64,000 nt of DNA from Streptomyces sp. NBC_01216 (GCF_035994945.1 NZ_CP108677.1:2046001-2110000); one strand, 5' to 3'. Shown: positions 46,303 through 55,405, counted from the first letter of the stretch. Notes: generated by a model from the letters alone, not told the origin. Numbers and translations: made by a program.

Positions 46303-46906
46303 TGTTCCTCCCGCCATTGGCGTCGATCGTGGTTTCGGTCGCCTGCGCACCGGGACCCACCGACAGGTCCGGCTCCTCACCGGCGCGCTGCTCCGGAACC
46401 GGTACGGGTGCGACGGCGTCGAAGCCCTCGTCACCTTCCGGGCCCTGCCGCGGACCGTCGTACTCGTGCGCACCCGGGGCGCCCTCGGCCCGCGCCTCCT
46501 CGGACTCCTCCACCGGGACGCCCGGCGCCCAGGCGACCGAGAGACAGCCGCCGATCATGGAGGACAGGAAGCCGACGAAGATGCCGCCGAAGTTGGACAC
46601 GGGGATGGACACGAGCGCCAGCACGATCGCGGCGACACCCGCGAAGACCCGGACGATCGGCTGGAACCACATCGTCAGGCCGAGCGTCACCAGGAGCACA
46701 CCGATGATCAGCGCGCCGGCGCCGGCCGTGGTGGCCATGGCGATCGTCATGTTGCCGAGCCGCATGTCGGCGTAGGGGAGATACGCGATCGGCACGCCGC
46801 CGAACATGGTGAACAGACCGGCCCAGAACGGCCGGGTGCCCCGCCAGGTGCGGAACCGGTTGTCGTTCTTCGGGACTCCGCGGGAAGCAGTGGACTCGGC
46901 GCTCAT
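46292..46906 (-). CDS. DUF6114-type membrane protein
   Basis: 204 residues. Four hydrophobic helices: PFWAGLFTMFGGVPIAYLPY, IAMATTAGAGALIIGVLLVT, MWFQPIVRVFAGVAAIVLAL and GGIFVGFLSSMIGGCLSVAW, then an acidic Pro/Glu-rich cytoplasmic or external tail of ~70 residues. Matches my recollection of the DUF6114 family, which has no known function. Middle gene of a three-gene minus-strand unit, translationally coupled to the next gene. Confidence 0.8.
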   Translation of the reverse strand: MSAESTASRGVPKNDNRFRTWRGTRPFWAGLFTMFGGVPIAYLPYADMRLGNMTIAMATTAGAGALIIGVLLVTLGLTMWFQPIVRVFAGVAAIVLALVSIPVSNFGGIFVGFLSSMIGGCLSVAWAPGVPVEESEEARAEGAPGAHEYDGPRQGPEGDEGFDAVAPVPVPEQRAGEEPDLSVGPGAQATETTIDANGGRNSAG

Positions 46907-47028
46907 GGAAAACAGCTCCCTGGAAGCGGTATTGCTGAGAGAAGTGGAGAACACGGCGCGATGGCCGGGAACGGGCGGGGCCGTACGGACGACGGCCCAC
47001 GCCCGCCGAGCGGGTGCTCGCCGAGTGC

Positions 47029-47679
47029 TTACTCGGAGAAGCACTCCTTGGTGCCCTTGTGCAGCGACAGCTTCAGGTCGGGGAGACGGAAGGTGCCGGC
47101 GGTGGTCGCCCAGGCCTTCTGCTCCACGTTGTTCAGCGTCGCCGTCTCGGCGCGCTGCGAGAAGCCGTACAGGTTGGCCTGGGTGCCCGGCTGGATGCCC
47201 GGCTTGCCCTCCGACTTGGGCAGTGCGCCCGCCGCCACGCCGATGTCGATGTTGCCGAACTCGGCGTCCGCCTTCAGCGAGGAGACATCGAGGTAGATGT
47301 CCTTCGCGTAGACCGGCTCGCCGTTGTCCGTGCCGGCACGGAGCTCCAGCGAGACGGTGCCGAGGATCGGGACCTTCGGCGTCACGACGGACTGGCACAT
47401 GTTGGTGATCCACGCCTCGGAGAAGCCCGAGACGCCGACGGGCTCCGCGAACGGCTTGCCCTCGAGGTCCTTGCCGGACACGAGGTTGCCGTACTGCACG
47501 AAGTCCTTGCCGACAAGACTGTCGGCCTTAACCTTGAACTCCTGGCCGGAGATGCTGAAGGACGCGGCCAGCGCGCCCTGAGCCAGGCCGACACCGATCG
47601 CGGCCGTCGCGGCCACACTCGGCACCATGACGACGGCGAACCGCTTCCATCTGGTCCCGCCACGAACCTGGGACTTCAT
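47029..47679 (-). CDS. DUF6230-type exported protein (often annotated cholesterol esterase)
   Basis: 216 residues: KRFAVVMVPSVAATAAIGVG then LAQGALAASFSISG is a signal peptide. The mature part (QEFKVKADSLVGKDFVQYGN, NMCQSVVTPKVPILGTVSLE, SSLKADAEFGNIDIGVAAGA) is beta-rich with two cysteines, and ends KECFSE. No catalytic triad is visible, so the esterase label seen on relatives is unsupported. ATG start with AAGGAGGAATTCTC upstream. First gene of the DUF6230-DUF6114-proline-rich unit; preceded by a long non-coding leader. Confidence 0.82.
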   Translation of the reverse strand: MKSQVRGGTRWKRFAVVMVPSVAATAAIGVGLAQGALAASFSISGQEFKVKADSLVGKDFVQYGNLVSGKDLEGKPFAEPVGVSGFSEAWITNMCQSVVTPKVPILGTVSLELRAGTDNGEPVYAKDIYLDVSSLKADAEFGNIDIGVAAGALPKSEGKPGIQPGTQANLYGFSQRAETATLNNVEQKAWATTAGTFRLPDLKLSLHKGTKECFSE

Positions 47680-48172
47680 GAGAATTCCTCCTTCTCGGAC
47701 GTACATCTCCGGATGGGCCCAGGGGCCCGTCCTGGGATGGGAGAAGCGCTACGTCCTCGGGAAGAAGCACCGGACACCGGGCGCTGCGCGTCCGAGTCAC
47801 CGGCGATCACCCCCGAGCGACAACCACTGGCCGCGCCTTGCGCGCAACCTGCTTGGACAGGCCCTGTCGCGGTGAGCGCAGGAACCCCCCTGTCCACGGC
47901 CGGCGCCACTGCCGCCGGCCCACTCGGTGGGGACCCTCGCCGCGAGCCCGGTTGGTTGCCGGGTGGGTGCGGTGGAGGACCGAGCGTGGCCGATCGTGGT
48001 CCATTCCGGGCCGGGGCACAAGGGGGTTCGTTACTCGCTAGTAACGGCTGGATAACCTCGCCACGACGTGGCGATGTCAAGCGGCCACACAGGGTGGAGT
48101 CATGGCCCACGCCATAGTCGGAGAATGCCGGTGAAATCCGGACAGAAATTCGGGTTCGATTTACTGCAAGTA
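47680..48172 (-). promoter_or_regulatory. Long upstream region of the DUF6230 operon with repeated TTACT...AGTAA dyads
   Basis: No gene I can support in ~490 bp. Minus-strand promoter TTGACA (48080-48075) with GTTATC/TTATCC 18-19 bp on; the spacer holds the dyad CGCCAC-GAC-GTGGCG (48059-48073). GTTACT-CGCT-AGTAAC (48030-48045) sits just after the predicted start, and TTACT-GCA-AGTAA (48161-48173) is 130 bp upstream. The TTACT/AGTAA arms suggest one TetR-like repressor binding both. The predicted leader is ~370 nt. Confidence 0.5.
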
Positions 48173-48216
48173 ACAGCGGCCGCGATTACCAAGTTTTGGT
48201 AAAGCGCGGCCGCTGT
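48173..48216 (-). terminator. Terminator after the thioredoxin/TPR gene
   Basis: 12-bp stem ACAGCGGCCGCG/CGCGGCCGCTGT enclosing a second inner stem TTACCAA/TTGGTAA; 50 bp after the stop. Confidence 0.7.
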
Positions 48217-48265
48217 GTGTCATCTTCCCGCCGGATCGACGCCGCCCGGGGAGGGCGGGGCGGGG

Positions 48266-49234
48266 TCAGAAGAGCACGCGGGCGAGAGCCTGACGCGCCG
48301 TCACGACGCGGGGGTCGTCCGGACCGATGACCTCGAACAGCTCCAGGAGGCGCAGGCGCGCCGCGTCCCGGTCCGCGCCCGCCGTGCGGCGCACGGCGTC
48401 CACCAGGCGGCCGAAGGCGTCCTCGACATGGCCGCCCACCAGATCGAGATCGGCGGCGGCGATCTGCGCGGTGACGTCGGCGGGGTCGTCCGCGGCCTGC
48501 CTGCGCACCTGCTGCGGGTCCATGTCCTGTACCCGGGCGAGCAGCTCGGCCTGGGCCAGGCCCAGCTTCGCCTCGGGGTGGGCGGGATCGTCGGTGAGCA
48601 CGTTCCGGTACGCCTGGACGGCACCGGCCAGGTCGCCCGCGTCGAGGGCGGACATGGCCGCCTCCAGCAAGGCGTCGTACGGGCCGACCGGTGCGGGGGC
48701 CTCCTCCGCGGCGCCCTCGGCGGAGGGCTCCACGGCGATGCCCGTCAGGCCGAAGCGCTCCTCGCCCACCTGGATCAGCTGGTCGAGGGTCTGCCGGATC
48801 TGGGCCTCGGGCGCCGCGCCCTGGAAGAGCGGCAGGGCCTGGCCGGCCACCACCGCGAAAACGGCCGGAATCCCCTGGATGCCGAACTGCTGCATCAGCA
48901 TCTGATTGGCGTCGACGTCGACCTTGGCGAGCAGAAAGCGGCCGTTGTACTCGACCGCGAGACGCTCCAGGAGGGGGCCGAGCTGCTTGCACGGTTCACA
49001 CCACTCGGCCCAGAAGTCGATGACGACCGGGACCTCGGCGGAGCGCTCGAGGACATCGCGCTCGAAGCCTGCCTCATCGACATCGATCACCAGGGCAGAA
49101 GGGGCGACGGCCGGCGTGCCCCCGTGGCGGGCGGCTTCGGCACGCGCCTGCTCCGCCTTGACCTTGGCCTCTCCGGCCGCCTTCACCGCGGCGAGGTCGA
49201 CGACGCCGCTCATGGACATGTTTCTGGGCTGCAT
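48266..49234 (-). CDS. Thioredoxin-fold co-chaperone with TPR tail (CnoX/YbbN-like)
   Basis: 322 residues. A thioredoxin domain at ~55-165 with a full redox site DFWAEWCEPCKQLGPLLERL and cis-Pro IQGIPAVFAV; then TPR-like helices (LEAAMSALDAGDLAGAVQAY, RNVLTDDPAHPEAKLGLAQA, GGHVEDAFGRLVDAVRRTAG). E. coli YbbN/CnoX has the same architecture but lacks one active-site cysteine; here CxxC is intact, so oxidoreductase activity is likely. ATG start for GGAGG nine bases upstream. Single-gene unit with its own terminator. Confidence 0.9.
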   Translation of the reverse strand: MQPRNMSMSGVVDLAAVKAAGEAKVKAEQARAEAARHGGTPAVAPSALVIDVDEAGFERDVLERSAEVPVVIDFWAEWCEPCKQLGPLLERLAVEYNGRFLLAKVDVDANQMLMQQFGIQGIPAVFAVVAGQALPLFQGAAPEAQIRQTLDQLIQVGEERFGLTGIAVEPSAEGAAEEAPAPVGPYDALLEAAMSALDAGDLAGAVQAYRNVLTDDPAHPEAKLGLAQAELLARVQDMDPQQVRRQAADDPADVTAQIAAADLDLVGGHVEDAFGRLVDAVRRTAGADRDAARLRLLELFEVIGPDDPRVVTARQALARVLF

Positions 49235-49319
49235 GGGTACATCCTCCCCCCTCCGCGCGCGTGACCGGTAAGCCATGGCTGAACCGTGCCGCCCGCGGAG
49301 CTCCCGCCGGTGCGCGAGA

Positions 49320-49333
49320 TGTACGGACGTACA
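49320..49333. promoter_or_regulatory. Dyad upstream of the CnoX-like gene
   Basis: TGTACG-GA-CGTACA, perfect 6-bp arms, 86 bp before the minus-strand start. Possible operator; no partner regulator can be named. Confidence 0.35.
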
Positions 49334-49503
49334 CGGTCCTCGTTCGGTTGCGCCGGGTCCCCACCCGGCGCGTGTGGTTGTCGCTGGGGCCGCTCAACAG
49401 CCTTTCGCTACGGGTCGTAGCGTATCTGCGGGAGCGTGCGCGGCGCGAGGGCGCGGGGACGATGCCCACGGTGAACTGCCTCACATCACAGCCCTCTGGC
49501 GCA

Positions 49504-49521
49504 ATACCTACTGACGGGTAT
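49504..49521 (+). promoter_or_regulatory. Operator overlapping the tetR start
   Basis: ATACC-N8-GGTAT dyad enclosing a -10-like TACTGA that ends 5 bases before the ATG at 49520. Consistent with a leaderless, self-repressed tetR gene. Confidence 0.4.
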
Positions 49522-50167
49522 GGTCGCCTCCATGTGCAGCCGTACCCGCTCCCGAAGCACCGGACGCCCCGGCCGCCCCCGGTCGACCCAGGCGGACGCG
49601 GCGATCCTGGAGGCGACCCGTGCGGCCCTGGTCGACCTCGGCTGGTCCAAGCTCACGATGGGCGACGTCGCGACCCGGGCGGGGGTCGCCAAGACCACGC
49701 TGTACCGGCGCTGGGGCAACAAGAACGAGCTCGTGGTGGACGCCGTGGCCGTCCTCTTCGACCAGCTCGACCTGCCCGACCTCGGCAGCCTCCAGGCCGA
49801 CATCGAGAACGTCGTACTCCAGTTCGCCGAGCTGCTCCAGCGCCCGGAGACCAAGACCGCGCTCATGGCGGTGGTCGCCGAGTCCACCCGGGACGAACCG
49901 CTGCGCGAGCGCATCCGCACCTCGATCGTGGACCGTCAGAAGCGGCTGGTCCTGGAGGGGCGCCGGCGTGCCCAGGAGCGGGGTGAACTGCCCACCGACC
50001 GGGACCCCGCGGCGATCGACGCCACCGACGACCTGATCTTCGACGTGATCGCGGGCGCGGTGGTGCACCGGGCGCTGGTCAGCGCCGAGCCGGTGGACCA
50101 GGAGTGGGTCCAGCGGCTGTGCGCCCTGCTCCTGGGCGGCCTCGGCGCGGCGGCCTCCCAAGGCTGA
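49520..50167 (+). CDS. TetR-family regulator
   Basis: 215 residues. HTH: RPRSTQADAAILEATRAALV, LTMGDVATRAGVAKTTLYRR, WGNKNELVVDAVA. The C-terminal ligand domain is of the TetR_C_16/11 type by feel only. ATG 49520 chosen because a -10-like box ends 5 bases before it; ATG 49532 is an alternative. Convergent with icmA, so a role in branched acyl-CoA metabolism is possible but unproven. Confidence 0.88.
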   Translation: MVASMCSRTRSRSTGRPGRPRSTQADAAILEATRAALVDLGWSKLTMGDVATRAGVAKTTLYRRWGNKNELVVDAVAVLFDQLDLPDLGSLQADIENVVLQFAELLQRPETKTALMAVVAESTRDEPLRERIRTSIVDRQKRLVLEGRRRAQERGELPTDRDPAAIDATDDLIFDVIAGAVVHRALVSAEPVDQEWVQRLCALLLGGLGAAASQG

Positions 50168-50204
50168 GAGCCTGCCGGGTGGCCTTCGCCCGCCCGGGGG
50201 GCTC
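50168..50204. terminator. Terminator between convergent tetR and icmA
   Basis: GAGCC/GGCTC outer pairs and CCGGG/CCCGG inner pairs around CTTCG; starts at the tetR stop. Confidence 0.5.
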
Positions 50205-50242
50205 CGTGAAGGGGGATGGCGACCGCCACCCCCCAACACGCC

Positions 50243-51943
50243 CTAGAAACCCGGGGGCTCGGTGTAGACGCCCCACTCCTCACGGAGCACGTCGCAGATC
50301 TCGCCGAGCGTGGCTTCCGCGCGCACCGCGTCGAGCATCGGGCCGATCATGTTCGAGCCGTCCCGGGCCGCCGCCAGCATCGCGTCCAGCGAGGCGCGGA
50401 CCCGGGCGTCGTCGCGGCGGCCCTTGCGCTCGCCGAGCACCCGGACCTGCTCCCACTCGACCTCATGGCTGACCCGCAGGATCTCCAGGTCGCCGGTGAC
50501 CGAGCCGTGGTGCACGTTGACGCCGACGACCCGCTTGTCACCCTTCTCCAGGGACTGCTGGTACTGGAAGGCCGACTCGGCGATCTCGCCGGTGAACCAG
50601 CCGTCCTCGATGCCACGCAGGATGCCGGAGGTGATCGGACCGATCGGGTGGCGGCCCTCCGGGTGGGCGCGCCGGCCGCGCTCCTTGATCTGGTCGAAGA
50701 TCTTCTCGGCGTCGGCCTCGATGCGGTCGGTGAGCTGCTCGACGTACCAGGAGCCGCCCAGCGGGTCGGCCACGTTGGCCACGCCCGTCTCCTCCATCAG
50801 CACCTGCTGCGTGCGCAGCGCGATCTCGGCGGCCTGCTCGCTGGGGAGGGCGAGGGTCTCGTCGAGGGCGTTGGTGTGCAGCGAGTTGGTGCCGCCGAGG
50901 ACCGCGGAGAGGGCTTCCACGGCCGTGCGCACGACGTTGTTGTACGGCTGCTGGGCGGTGAGCGAGACGCCGGCGGTCTGGGTGTGGAAGCGGAGCCACT
51001 GGGCCTTGTCGGTCTTGGCTCCGTAGACCTCCTTCATCCAGCGCGCCCAGATCCGGCGGGCGGCGCGGAACTTGGCGATCTCCTCGAAGAAGTCGAGGTG
51101 CGCGTCGAAGAAGAAGGACAGACCCGGCGCGAAGACGTCGACGTCCAGGCCGCGCGAGAGGCCCAGTTCGACGTAGCCGAAGCCGTCGGCGAGGGTGTAG
51201 GCGAGTTCCTGCGCGGCCGTCGCCCCGGCCTCGCGGATGTGGTAGCCGGAGACGGAGAGCGGCTTGTACGCGGGGATGCCCCGCGCACAGTGCTCCATGA
51301 GGTCGCCGATCAGGCGCAGGTGCGGCTCCGGCTGGAAGAGCCACTCCTTCTGCGCGATGTACTCCTTGAAGATATCGGTCTGGAGCGTGCCGTTGAGCAC
51401 GGCCGGATCGACGCCCTGGCGCTCCGCGGCGACCAGGTACATGCAGAACACGGGCACGGCCGGGCCCGAGATCGTCATGGAGGTGGTGACGTCGCCGAGG
51501 GGGATGTCCTTGAAGAGGACCTCCATGTCGGCGGCGGAGTCGATGGCGACACCACAGTGGCCGACCTCGCCGAGCGAGCGCGGGTCGTCGGAGTCGCGGC
51601 CCATCAGGGTCGGCATGTCGAAGGCGACCGACAGTCCGCCGCCGCCGGCGGCCAGGATCATCTTGTAGCGCTCGTTGGTCTGTTCGGCGTTGCCGAAGCC
51701 GGCGAACTGGCGGATGGTCCAGGTCCGGCCCCGGTAGCCGGTCGGGTGCAGGCCCCGGGTGAAGGGGTACTCGCCCGGCCAGCCGATGCGCTCGAACCCT
51801 TCGTAGGCGTCCCCGGGGCGGGGCCCGTAGACGGGCTCGACCGGGTCACCGGAGAGCGTGGTGAAGTCGGCGTCGCGCTTGCGGGCCTTGTCGTAGCGGG
51901 CCTGCCAGCGTCGGCGGCCTTCCTCGATCGCGTCAGCGTCCAT
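50243..51943 (-). CDS. icmA: Isobutyryl-CoA mutase large (catalytic) subunit
   Basis: 566 residues, the size of IcmA. The methylmalonyl-CoA mutase-like barrel is evident ([60 protein letters not shown]). Two substrate-specificity residues settle the identity: Phe80 (RQFAGF) and Gln198 (EYIAQKE), where methylmalonyl-CoA mutases have Tyr and Arg. It interconverts isobutyryl-CoA and n-butyryl-CoA with adenosylcobalamin; the B12-binding small subunit IcmB is not in this window. ATG start 9 bases after a 24-bp palindrome, so the mRNA is probably leaderless or nearly so. Confidence 0.95.
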   Translation of the reverse strand: MDADAIEEGRRRWQARYDKARKRDADFTTLSGDPVEPVYGPRPGDAYEGFERIGWPGEYPFTRGLHPTGYRGRTWTIRQFAGFGNAEQTNERYKMILAAGGGGLSVAFDMPTLMGRDSDDPRSLGEVGHCGVAIDSAADMEVLFKDIPLGDVTTSMTISGPAVPVFCMYLVAAERQGVDPAVLNGTLQTDIFKEYIAQKEWLFQPEPHLRLIGDLMEHCARGIPAYKPLSVSGYHIREAGATAAQELAYTLADGFGYVELGLSRGLDVDVFAPGLSFFFDAHLDFFEEIAKFRAARRIWARWMKEVYGAKTDKAQWLRFHTQTAGVSLTAQQPYNNVVRTAVEALSAVLGGTNSLHTNALDETLALPSEQAAEIALRTQQVLMEETGVANVADPLGGSWYVEQLTDRIEADAEKIFDQIKERGRRAHPEGRHPIGPITSGILRGIEDGWFTGEIAESAFQYQQSLEKGDKRVVGVNVHHGSVTGDLEILRVSHEVEWEQVRVLGERKGRRDDARVRASLDAMLAAARDGSNMIGPMLDAVRAEATLGEICDVLREEWGVYTEPPGF

Positions 51944-51951
51944 GCCATCGA

Positions 51952-51975
51952 ATTTACTAGGACGTCCTAGTAAAT
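51952..51975. promoter_or_regulatory. 24-bp perfect palindrome at the icmA start
   Basis: Each arm reads ATTTACTAGGAC; the two arms abut at the centre. It ends 9 bases before the icmA ATG and must overlap its promoter, so it is a strong operator candidate. The core CTAGGACGTCCTAG shares ACGTCCTAGTA with the glgE promoter region. The 40 bp beyond it separates icmA from the DUF3817 gene. Confidence 0.7.
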
Positions 51976-52015
51976 GTCGATGGCAAACCTCCGCACATAT
52001 GCGCGGAGGCGGGGT

Positions 52016-52348
52016 TCAGGCCTTGACCGGCTCCGGCCGCGCGCCACTGACCAGCGGAAGCGTGTCCCGGACGACCTTGCGCTCGACGAAGAAGGCCGCG
52101 AAGGGAATCGTGCCGGACAGCAGGACCCAGAGGAGCCGGCCGAACGGCCACTTGGCCTTGGAGCCCAGATCGAAGGCGAAGATCAGGTAGATGATGTAGA
52201 GGACACCGTGGGCCTGGGAGACGGCGAAGGTCACGTCCTCGCCCCGGTCGAACCCGTACTTGAAGACCATGCAGGTGCACAGCACGAGCAGCATGACGGC
52301 GGTCACGTACGCCATGACGCGGTAGCGGGTCAGCACGCTGGATTTCAT
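52016..52348 (-). CDS. DUF3817 integral membrane protein
   Basis: 110 residues with three hydrophobic helices: YVTAVMLLVLCTCMVFKYGF, VLYIIYLIFAFDLGSK and LLWVLLSGTIPFAAFFVERK. The H-G-hh-Y-hhYhhhaFD pattern (AVSQAHGVLYIIYLIFAFDL) is the DUF3817 hallmark. Function unknown. A paralogue lies at 60721-61065. It starts 43 bp after the MarR gene stop on the same strand. Confidence 0.88.
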   Translation of the reverse strand: MKSSVLTRYRVMAYVTAVMLLVLCTCMVFKYGFDRGEDVTFAVSQAHGVLYIIYLIFAFDLGSKAKWPFGRLLWVLLSGTIPFAAFFVERKVVRDTLPLVSGARPEPVKA

Positions 52349-52391
52349 GCCGTCGAGCGTAACGGCACGTTCCGGGCGATCTTCGCGCGGG

Positions 52392-52901
52392 TCAGCTCTC
52401 GTCGAAGTCGTGGGCGTCGACCCGCAGCGGACGGAGCATCGCGAAGATCTCGGCGCACTCCTCGGCGTCGTAGGCCCCGAGGCCGAAGTCCATCTCCATC
52501 AGGTCACGGGTGGCGGCCTCGACGACCTCACGGCCCTTGTCGGTGATGGAGGCGAGGGTGCCGCGGCCGTCGTTGGGGTTCGGCCGCTTGTCGACGAGAC
52601 CGGAGCGCACCAGACGGTCGACCGTGTTCGTGACGGAGGTGGGGTGCACCATGAGTCGCTCGCCGATCTTGGACATCGGCAGTTCGCCCGCCTTGGAGAA
52701 GGTGAGCAGCACCAGCGCCTCGTACCGCGCGAACGTCAGTCCGTACGGCTTGACGGCGGCGTCGACCTCCGCGAGGAGGATCTGGTGGGCCCGCATGATC
52801 GAGGTGATCGCGGCCATCGAGGGGACCGGCCCCCAGCGCTTCTGCCAGAGTTCGTCGGCGCGGGCGATGGGGTCGAACGGGAGACTGAGCGGCTTCGGCA
52901 C
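52392..52901 (-). CDS. MarR-family regulator
   Basis: 169 residues: helix 1 DPIARADELWQKRWGPVPSM, HTH LPMSKIGERLMVHPTSVTNT and VDRLVRSGLVDKRPNPNDGR (recognition helix and wing). Upstream of the DUF3817 gene and icmA on the same strand, so it may control them; the icmA palindrome is a plausible site. Starts close to the MFS gene stop (9-bp gap), so it could also be read through from the MFS gene. Confidence 0.9.
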   Translation of the reverse strand: MPKPLSLPFDPIARADELWQKRWGPVPSMAAITSIMRAHQILLAEVDAAVKPYGLTFARYEALVLLTFSKAGELPMSKIGERLMVHPTSVTNTVDRLVRSGLVDKRPNPNDGRGTLASITDKGREVVEAATRDLMEMDFGLGAYDAEECAEIFAMLRPLRVDAHDFDES

Positions 52902-52910
52902 GCGTCGACC

Positions 52911-54266
52911 TTACCCAGTGGTCACATGCCGGTCAGCCCCGTCTCGCGCTTCGGTCGCCCCGGACGCCCGCCCCGCCCGGTCGGCCGCCCGTACCTCGGC
53001 CACCGCCGCGAGCACCCCGAGCGTGCCGAGCACACCGGCACCCGCGACCACGAGAGGGACGGGGGCGAACTCGGCGGCCAGTCCGGCGGAGGCCATCCCG
53101 AGACCCTGGACCGTCATCATTCCGGCCGTCATCAGCGTCATGGCCCGCCCGCGCAGTTCCCCGGGAACGGCGGCGACGAACCCTGCGTCGAGACCCAGGG
53201 TGTACGCCCCGGTGGCGCCCGCCAGCAGCAGGGCGACGGACGCGAGGACGACGCCCGGCTCGGCGAGGTAGACGAGGAAGGGCAGCGCCCCGACCGCGGC
53301 GAGCGGGACGACGATGCGCGAGCGGGCCGCGGGCGTCAGGACGGAGCCGGCGAGCAGTTCGCCCGCGATGGTGCCGACGGGCAGGGCGCACATCAGCAGG
53401 CCGAGCGCGGCGGTGGAGGCGCCGATCCCGTCGGCGTAGGGCGCGGCGAGCGCCTCGGGCGCCACCGCGAAGAACGGCGGGACCCAGAACATCAGCATCA
53501 GGGCGCGCACCCTGCGGTCGCGCAGCACCGCGAACGTGCCGCCGCCCCCTCGGCGCGCTCCGGCCGCGCGGGCGGGACGCGCGCGCGTCCCGAGGCGGAG
53601 CAGCAGCGCGGAGGCGAGGAAGGTCCCGGCGGTGATCGCTATGGCGCCGCGCGGCGGCACCACGGTGAGGAGCAGGCCGCCGGCGCCGAAGCCGGCGAGC
53701 AGCGCGCTCTGGGAGGCGATCCGCAGCACGGACCGGCCCAGGACGAAGAGCTCGCCCTCGCCGAGGATGTCGGTGAGGGTCGCCATGCGGGTGCCGCCGA
53801 AGACGGGCGCGACGGCGGCGACCACGCACCGCAGCAGCAGGAGCGCGGCGACGGGGGTCGTGGGAGCGGCCATGAGCGCCACGCAGCCGGCGCACACGAG
53901 GTCGCAGAAGACGAGCACCCGGCGGGGCGGGTGACGGTCGGCGACGCCGGCGAGGAGGGTGCCGCCGAGGAGGTACGGCAGGAAGCCGAGGGCGAAGGTG
54001 AGGGAGGACAGCAGCGGGGAACGGGTGAGGTCGTAGACGAGGACGGTGAGCGCGATCTCGCTGATGACGACGCCGAGCAGGGAGAGCAGGTGGGCGGCGA
54101 AGACGGTCCTGAACTCCCGCACGGCGAACACGGCCCGGTAGCCACGTCCGCCGTCCCGCCCGGCGGGGGCCTCCGGCGGGGCTCCGGACTCCGCGGCGGG
54201 AGCGTCCGGGGGCACGGCCGCGGGGGGCGGGGTGCGGCTGTCGGGCACGGGCACGGGCATGGACAT
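52911..54266 (-). CDS. MFS transporter, enterobactin-exporter (MFS_3) type
   Basis: 451 residues with about 12 helices. FRTVFAAHLLSLLGVVISEI, LLGGTLLAGVADRHPPRRVL (motif A variant) and the terminal RGRAMTLMTAGMMTVQGLGM are typical of the MFS_3 branch. A Pro/Ala-rich N-terminus of ~45 residues precedes helix 1. Divergent from a DUF5937/ArsR regulator, its likely repressor; the pairing suggests efflux. Substrate unknown. Confidence 0.9.
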   Translation of the reverse strand: MSMPVPVPDSRTPPPAAVPPDAPAAESGAPPEAPAGRDGGRGYRAVFAVREFRTVFAAHLLSLLGVVISEIALTVLVYDLTRSPLLSSLTFALGFLPYLLGGTLLAGVADRHPPRRVLVFCDLVCAGCVALMAAPTTPVAALLLLRCVVAAVAPVFGGTRMATLTDILGEGELFVLGRSVLRIASQSALLAGFGAGGLLLTVVPPRGAIAITAGTFLASALLLRLGTRARPARAAGARRGGGGTFAVLRDRRVRALMLMFWVPPFFAVAPEALAAPYADGIGASTAALGLLMCALPVGTIAGELLAGSVLTPAARSRIVVPLAAVGALPFLVYLAEPGVVLASVALLLAGATGAYTLGLDAGFVAAVPGELRGRAMTLMTAGMMTVQGLGMASAGLAAEFAPVPLVVAGAGVLGTLGVLAAVAEVRAADRAGRASGATEARDGADRHVTTG

Positions 54267-54343
54267 GGGCCGCAGACTGCCGGTCCCGGTGCCGGCGGCC
54301 TAGACTTTCGGCTCCAGACGAATCTTCCGGTCCCGGAGTGCCG

Positions 54344-55405
54344 ATGCCCTACCACCTCCGCTTCGGCGAGGCCGACCCGCTGCGGATCCGGTTCGCGATC
54401 TCGCCGCTCTGGGAGACGCACTCCGCCGTGCGCGTGCTGGCCCACCCCCGGCACCAGGGCTACCACCTGCCCTGGCTGCGGCGGATCCGCGGCGCGGCCG
54501 AGGGTCTCGATCTCCGTCCGCTGCACCTGCTGATGCCGCGGCGCGGGCACAGTCCCGACTTCCTCTACCCGCCCCCGCTGGGACCGGCCGTCTCCTTCGA
54601 GGAGGAGCTCGCGGCGGTGCGCCGCACCGGTCCCGCGCAGGCGCTGGCCGACTTCGAGCGGTCGCTCGCCGACACCCCGGGGGCGGCGGAGAGCCCCGAG
54701 GGGCGGCGCGTGCTCGCCGACCCCACCGACGCCGTCCGGCGCCTCGCCGATCTGCTCCGCATCGCCTGGGAGACGCTGGTCGCGCCCGACTGGCCCCGCC
54801 TGCGCGCGCTGCTGGAGGCGGACGTGGCCTACCACTCGCGCAGGCTGGCCGAAGGCGGGCTGGAACGGCTCCTCGGCGAGCTGCACCCCGGCTTCGACTG
54901 GGCCGCCGACCGCGCCACCCTCACCGTCGGTTACCGGGGCGAGCACGTCCGCGCCCTGGACGGCCAGGGCCTGGTGCTGCTGCCGTCGGTCTTCATCTGG
55001 CCCGATGTGGTGAGCGGCTTCGACCCGCCCTGGCAGCCGACCGTCGCCTACCCGGCCCGCGGCATCGGCGGGCTGTGGACCGAGGCCCGCGAGCGGACGC
55101 CGCGGACCCTGGCACGGCTGCTCGGCGCGGCCCGTGCCGAGGTGCTGTGCGCCCTCGACGAACCGGCCGGCACGACAGCGCTCGCGCACCGCCTGGGCCT
55201 CGCCCCGTCCTCCGTGTCGGCGCATCTGACCGTGCTGCGTGAGGCCGGACTGCTCACGTCGCGGCGGTACGGGCACCAGGTGCTGTACGAGCGGACGCCG
55301 CTGGGGATCTCCCTCGCGGTACAGACGTCCCCGCCCGGTGCGGACCGTCCTCGCGAGGACGCCCGGTCCGGTGCGCCGGCGCCGGAAGGTGCCGGCCCGG
55401 GGTGA
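54344..55405 (+). CDS. DUF5937-ArsR transcriptional regulator
   Basis: 353 residues. The N-terminal DUF5937-type domain (MPYHLRFGEADPLRIRFAIS, PLWETHSAVRVLAHPRHQGY) is followed at ~265-325 by an ArsR winged HTH (EVLCALDEPAGTTALAHRLG, LAPSSVSAHLTVLREAGLLT, SRRYGHQVLYERTPLG). ATG 54344 chosen for GGAG five bases upstream; a GTG two codons earlier overlaps that site. Divergent from the MFS gene across 77 bp; a -10-like TAGACT is at ~54301. Confidence 0.88.
   Translation: MPYHLRFGEADPLRIRFAISPLWETHSAVRVLAHPRHQGYHLPWLRRIRGAAEGLDLRPLHLLMPRRGHSPDFLYPPPLGPAVSFEEELAAVRRTGPAQALADFERSLADTPGAAESPEGRRVLADPTDAVRRLADLLRIAWETLVAPDWPRLRALLEADVAYHSRRLAEGGLERLLGELHPGFDWAADRATLTVGYRGEHVRALDGQGLVLLPSVFIWPDVVSGFDPPWQPTVAYPARGIGGLWTEARERTPRTLARLLGAARAEVLCALDEPAGTTALAHRLGLAPSSVSAHLTVLREAGLLTSRRYGHQVLYERTPLGISLAVQTSPPGADRPREDARSGAPAPEGAGPG

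Noticed and set aside
47029..47679. Cholesterol esterase activity for the DUF6230 protein
   Set aside because: No serine-hydrolase motif or catalytic triad is visible; the label on relatives appears unsupported.
47676..48110. A 144-codon minus-strand frame in the DUF6230 leader
   Set aside because: No coding bias or domain, and it crosses the predicted promoter and operator.
50243..51943. Methylmalonyl-CoA mutase large subunit
   Set aside because: Phe80 and Gln198 replace the Tyr and Arg of methylmalonyl-CoA mutases, matching isobutyryl-CoA mutase, and the 566-residue length fits IcmA.
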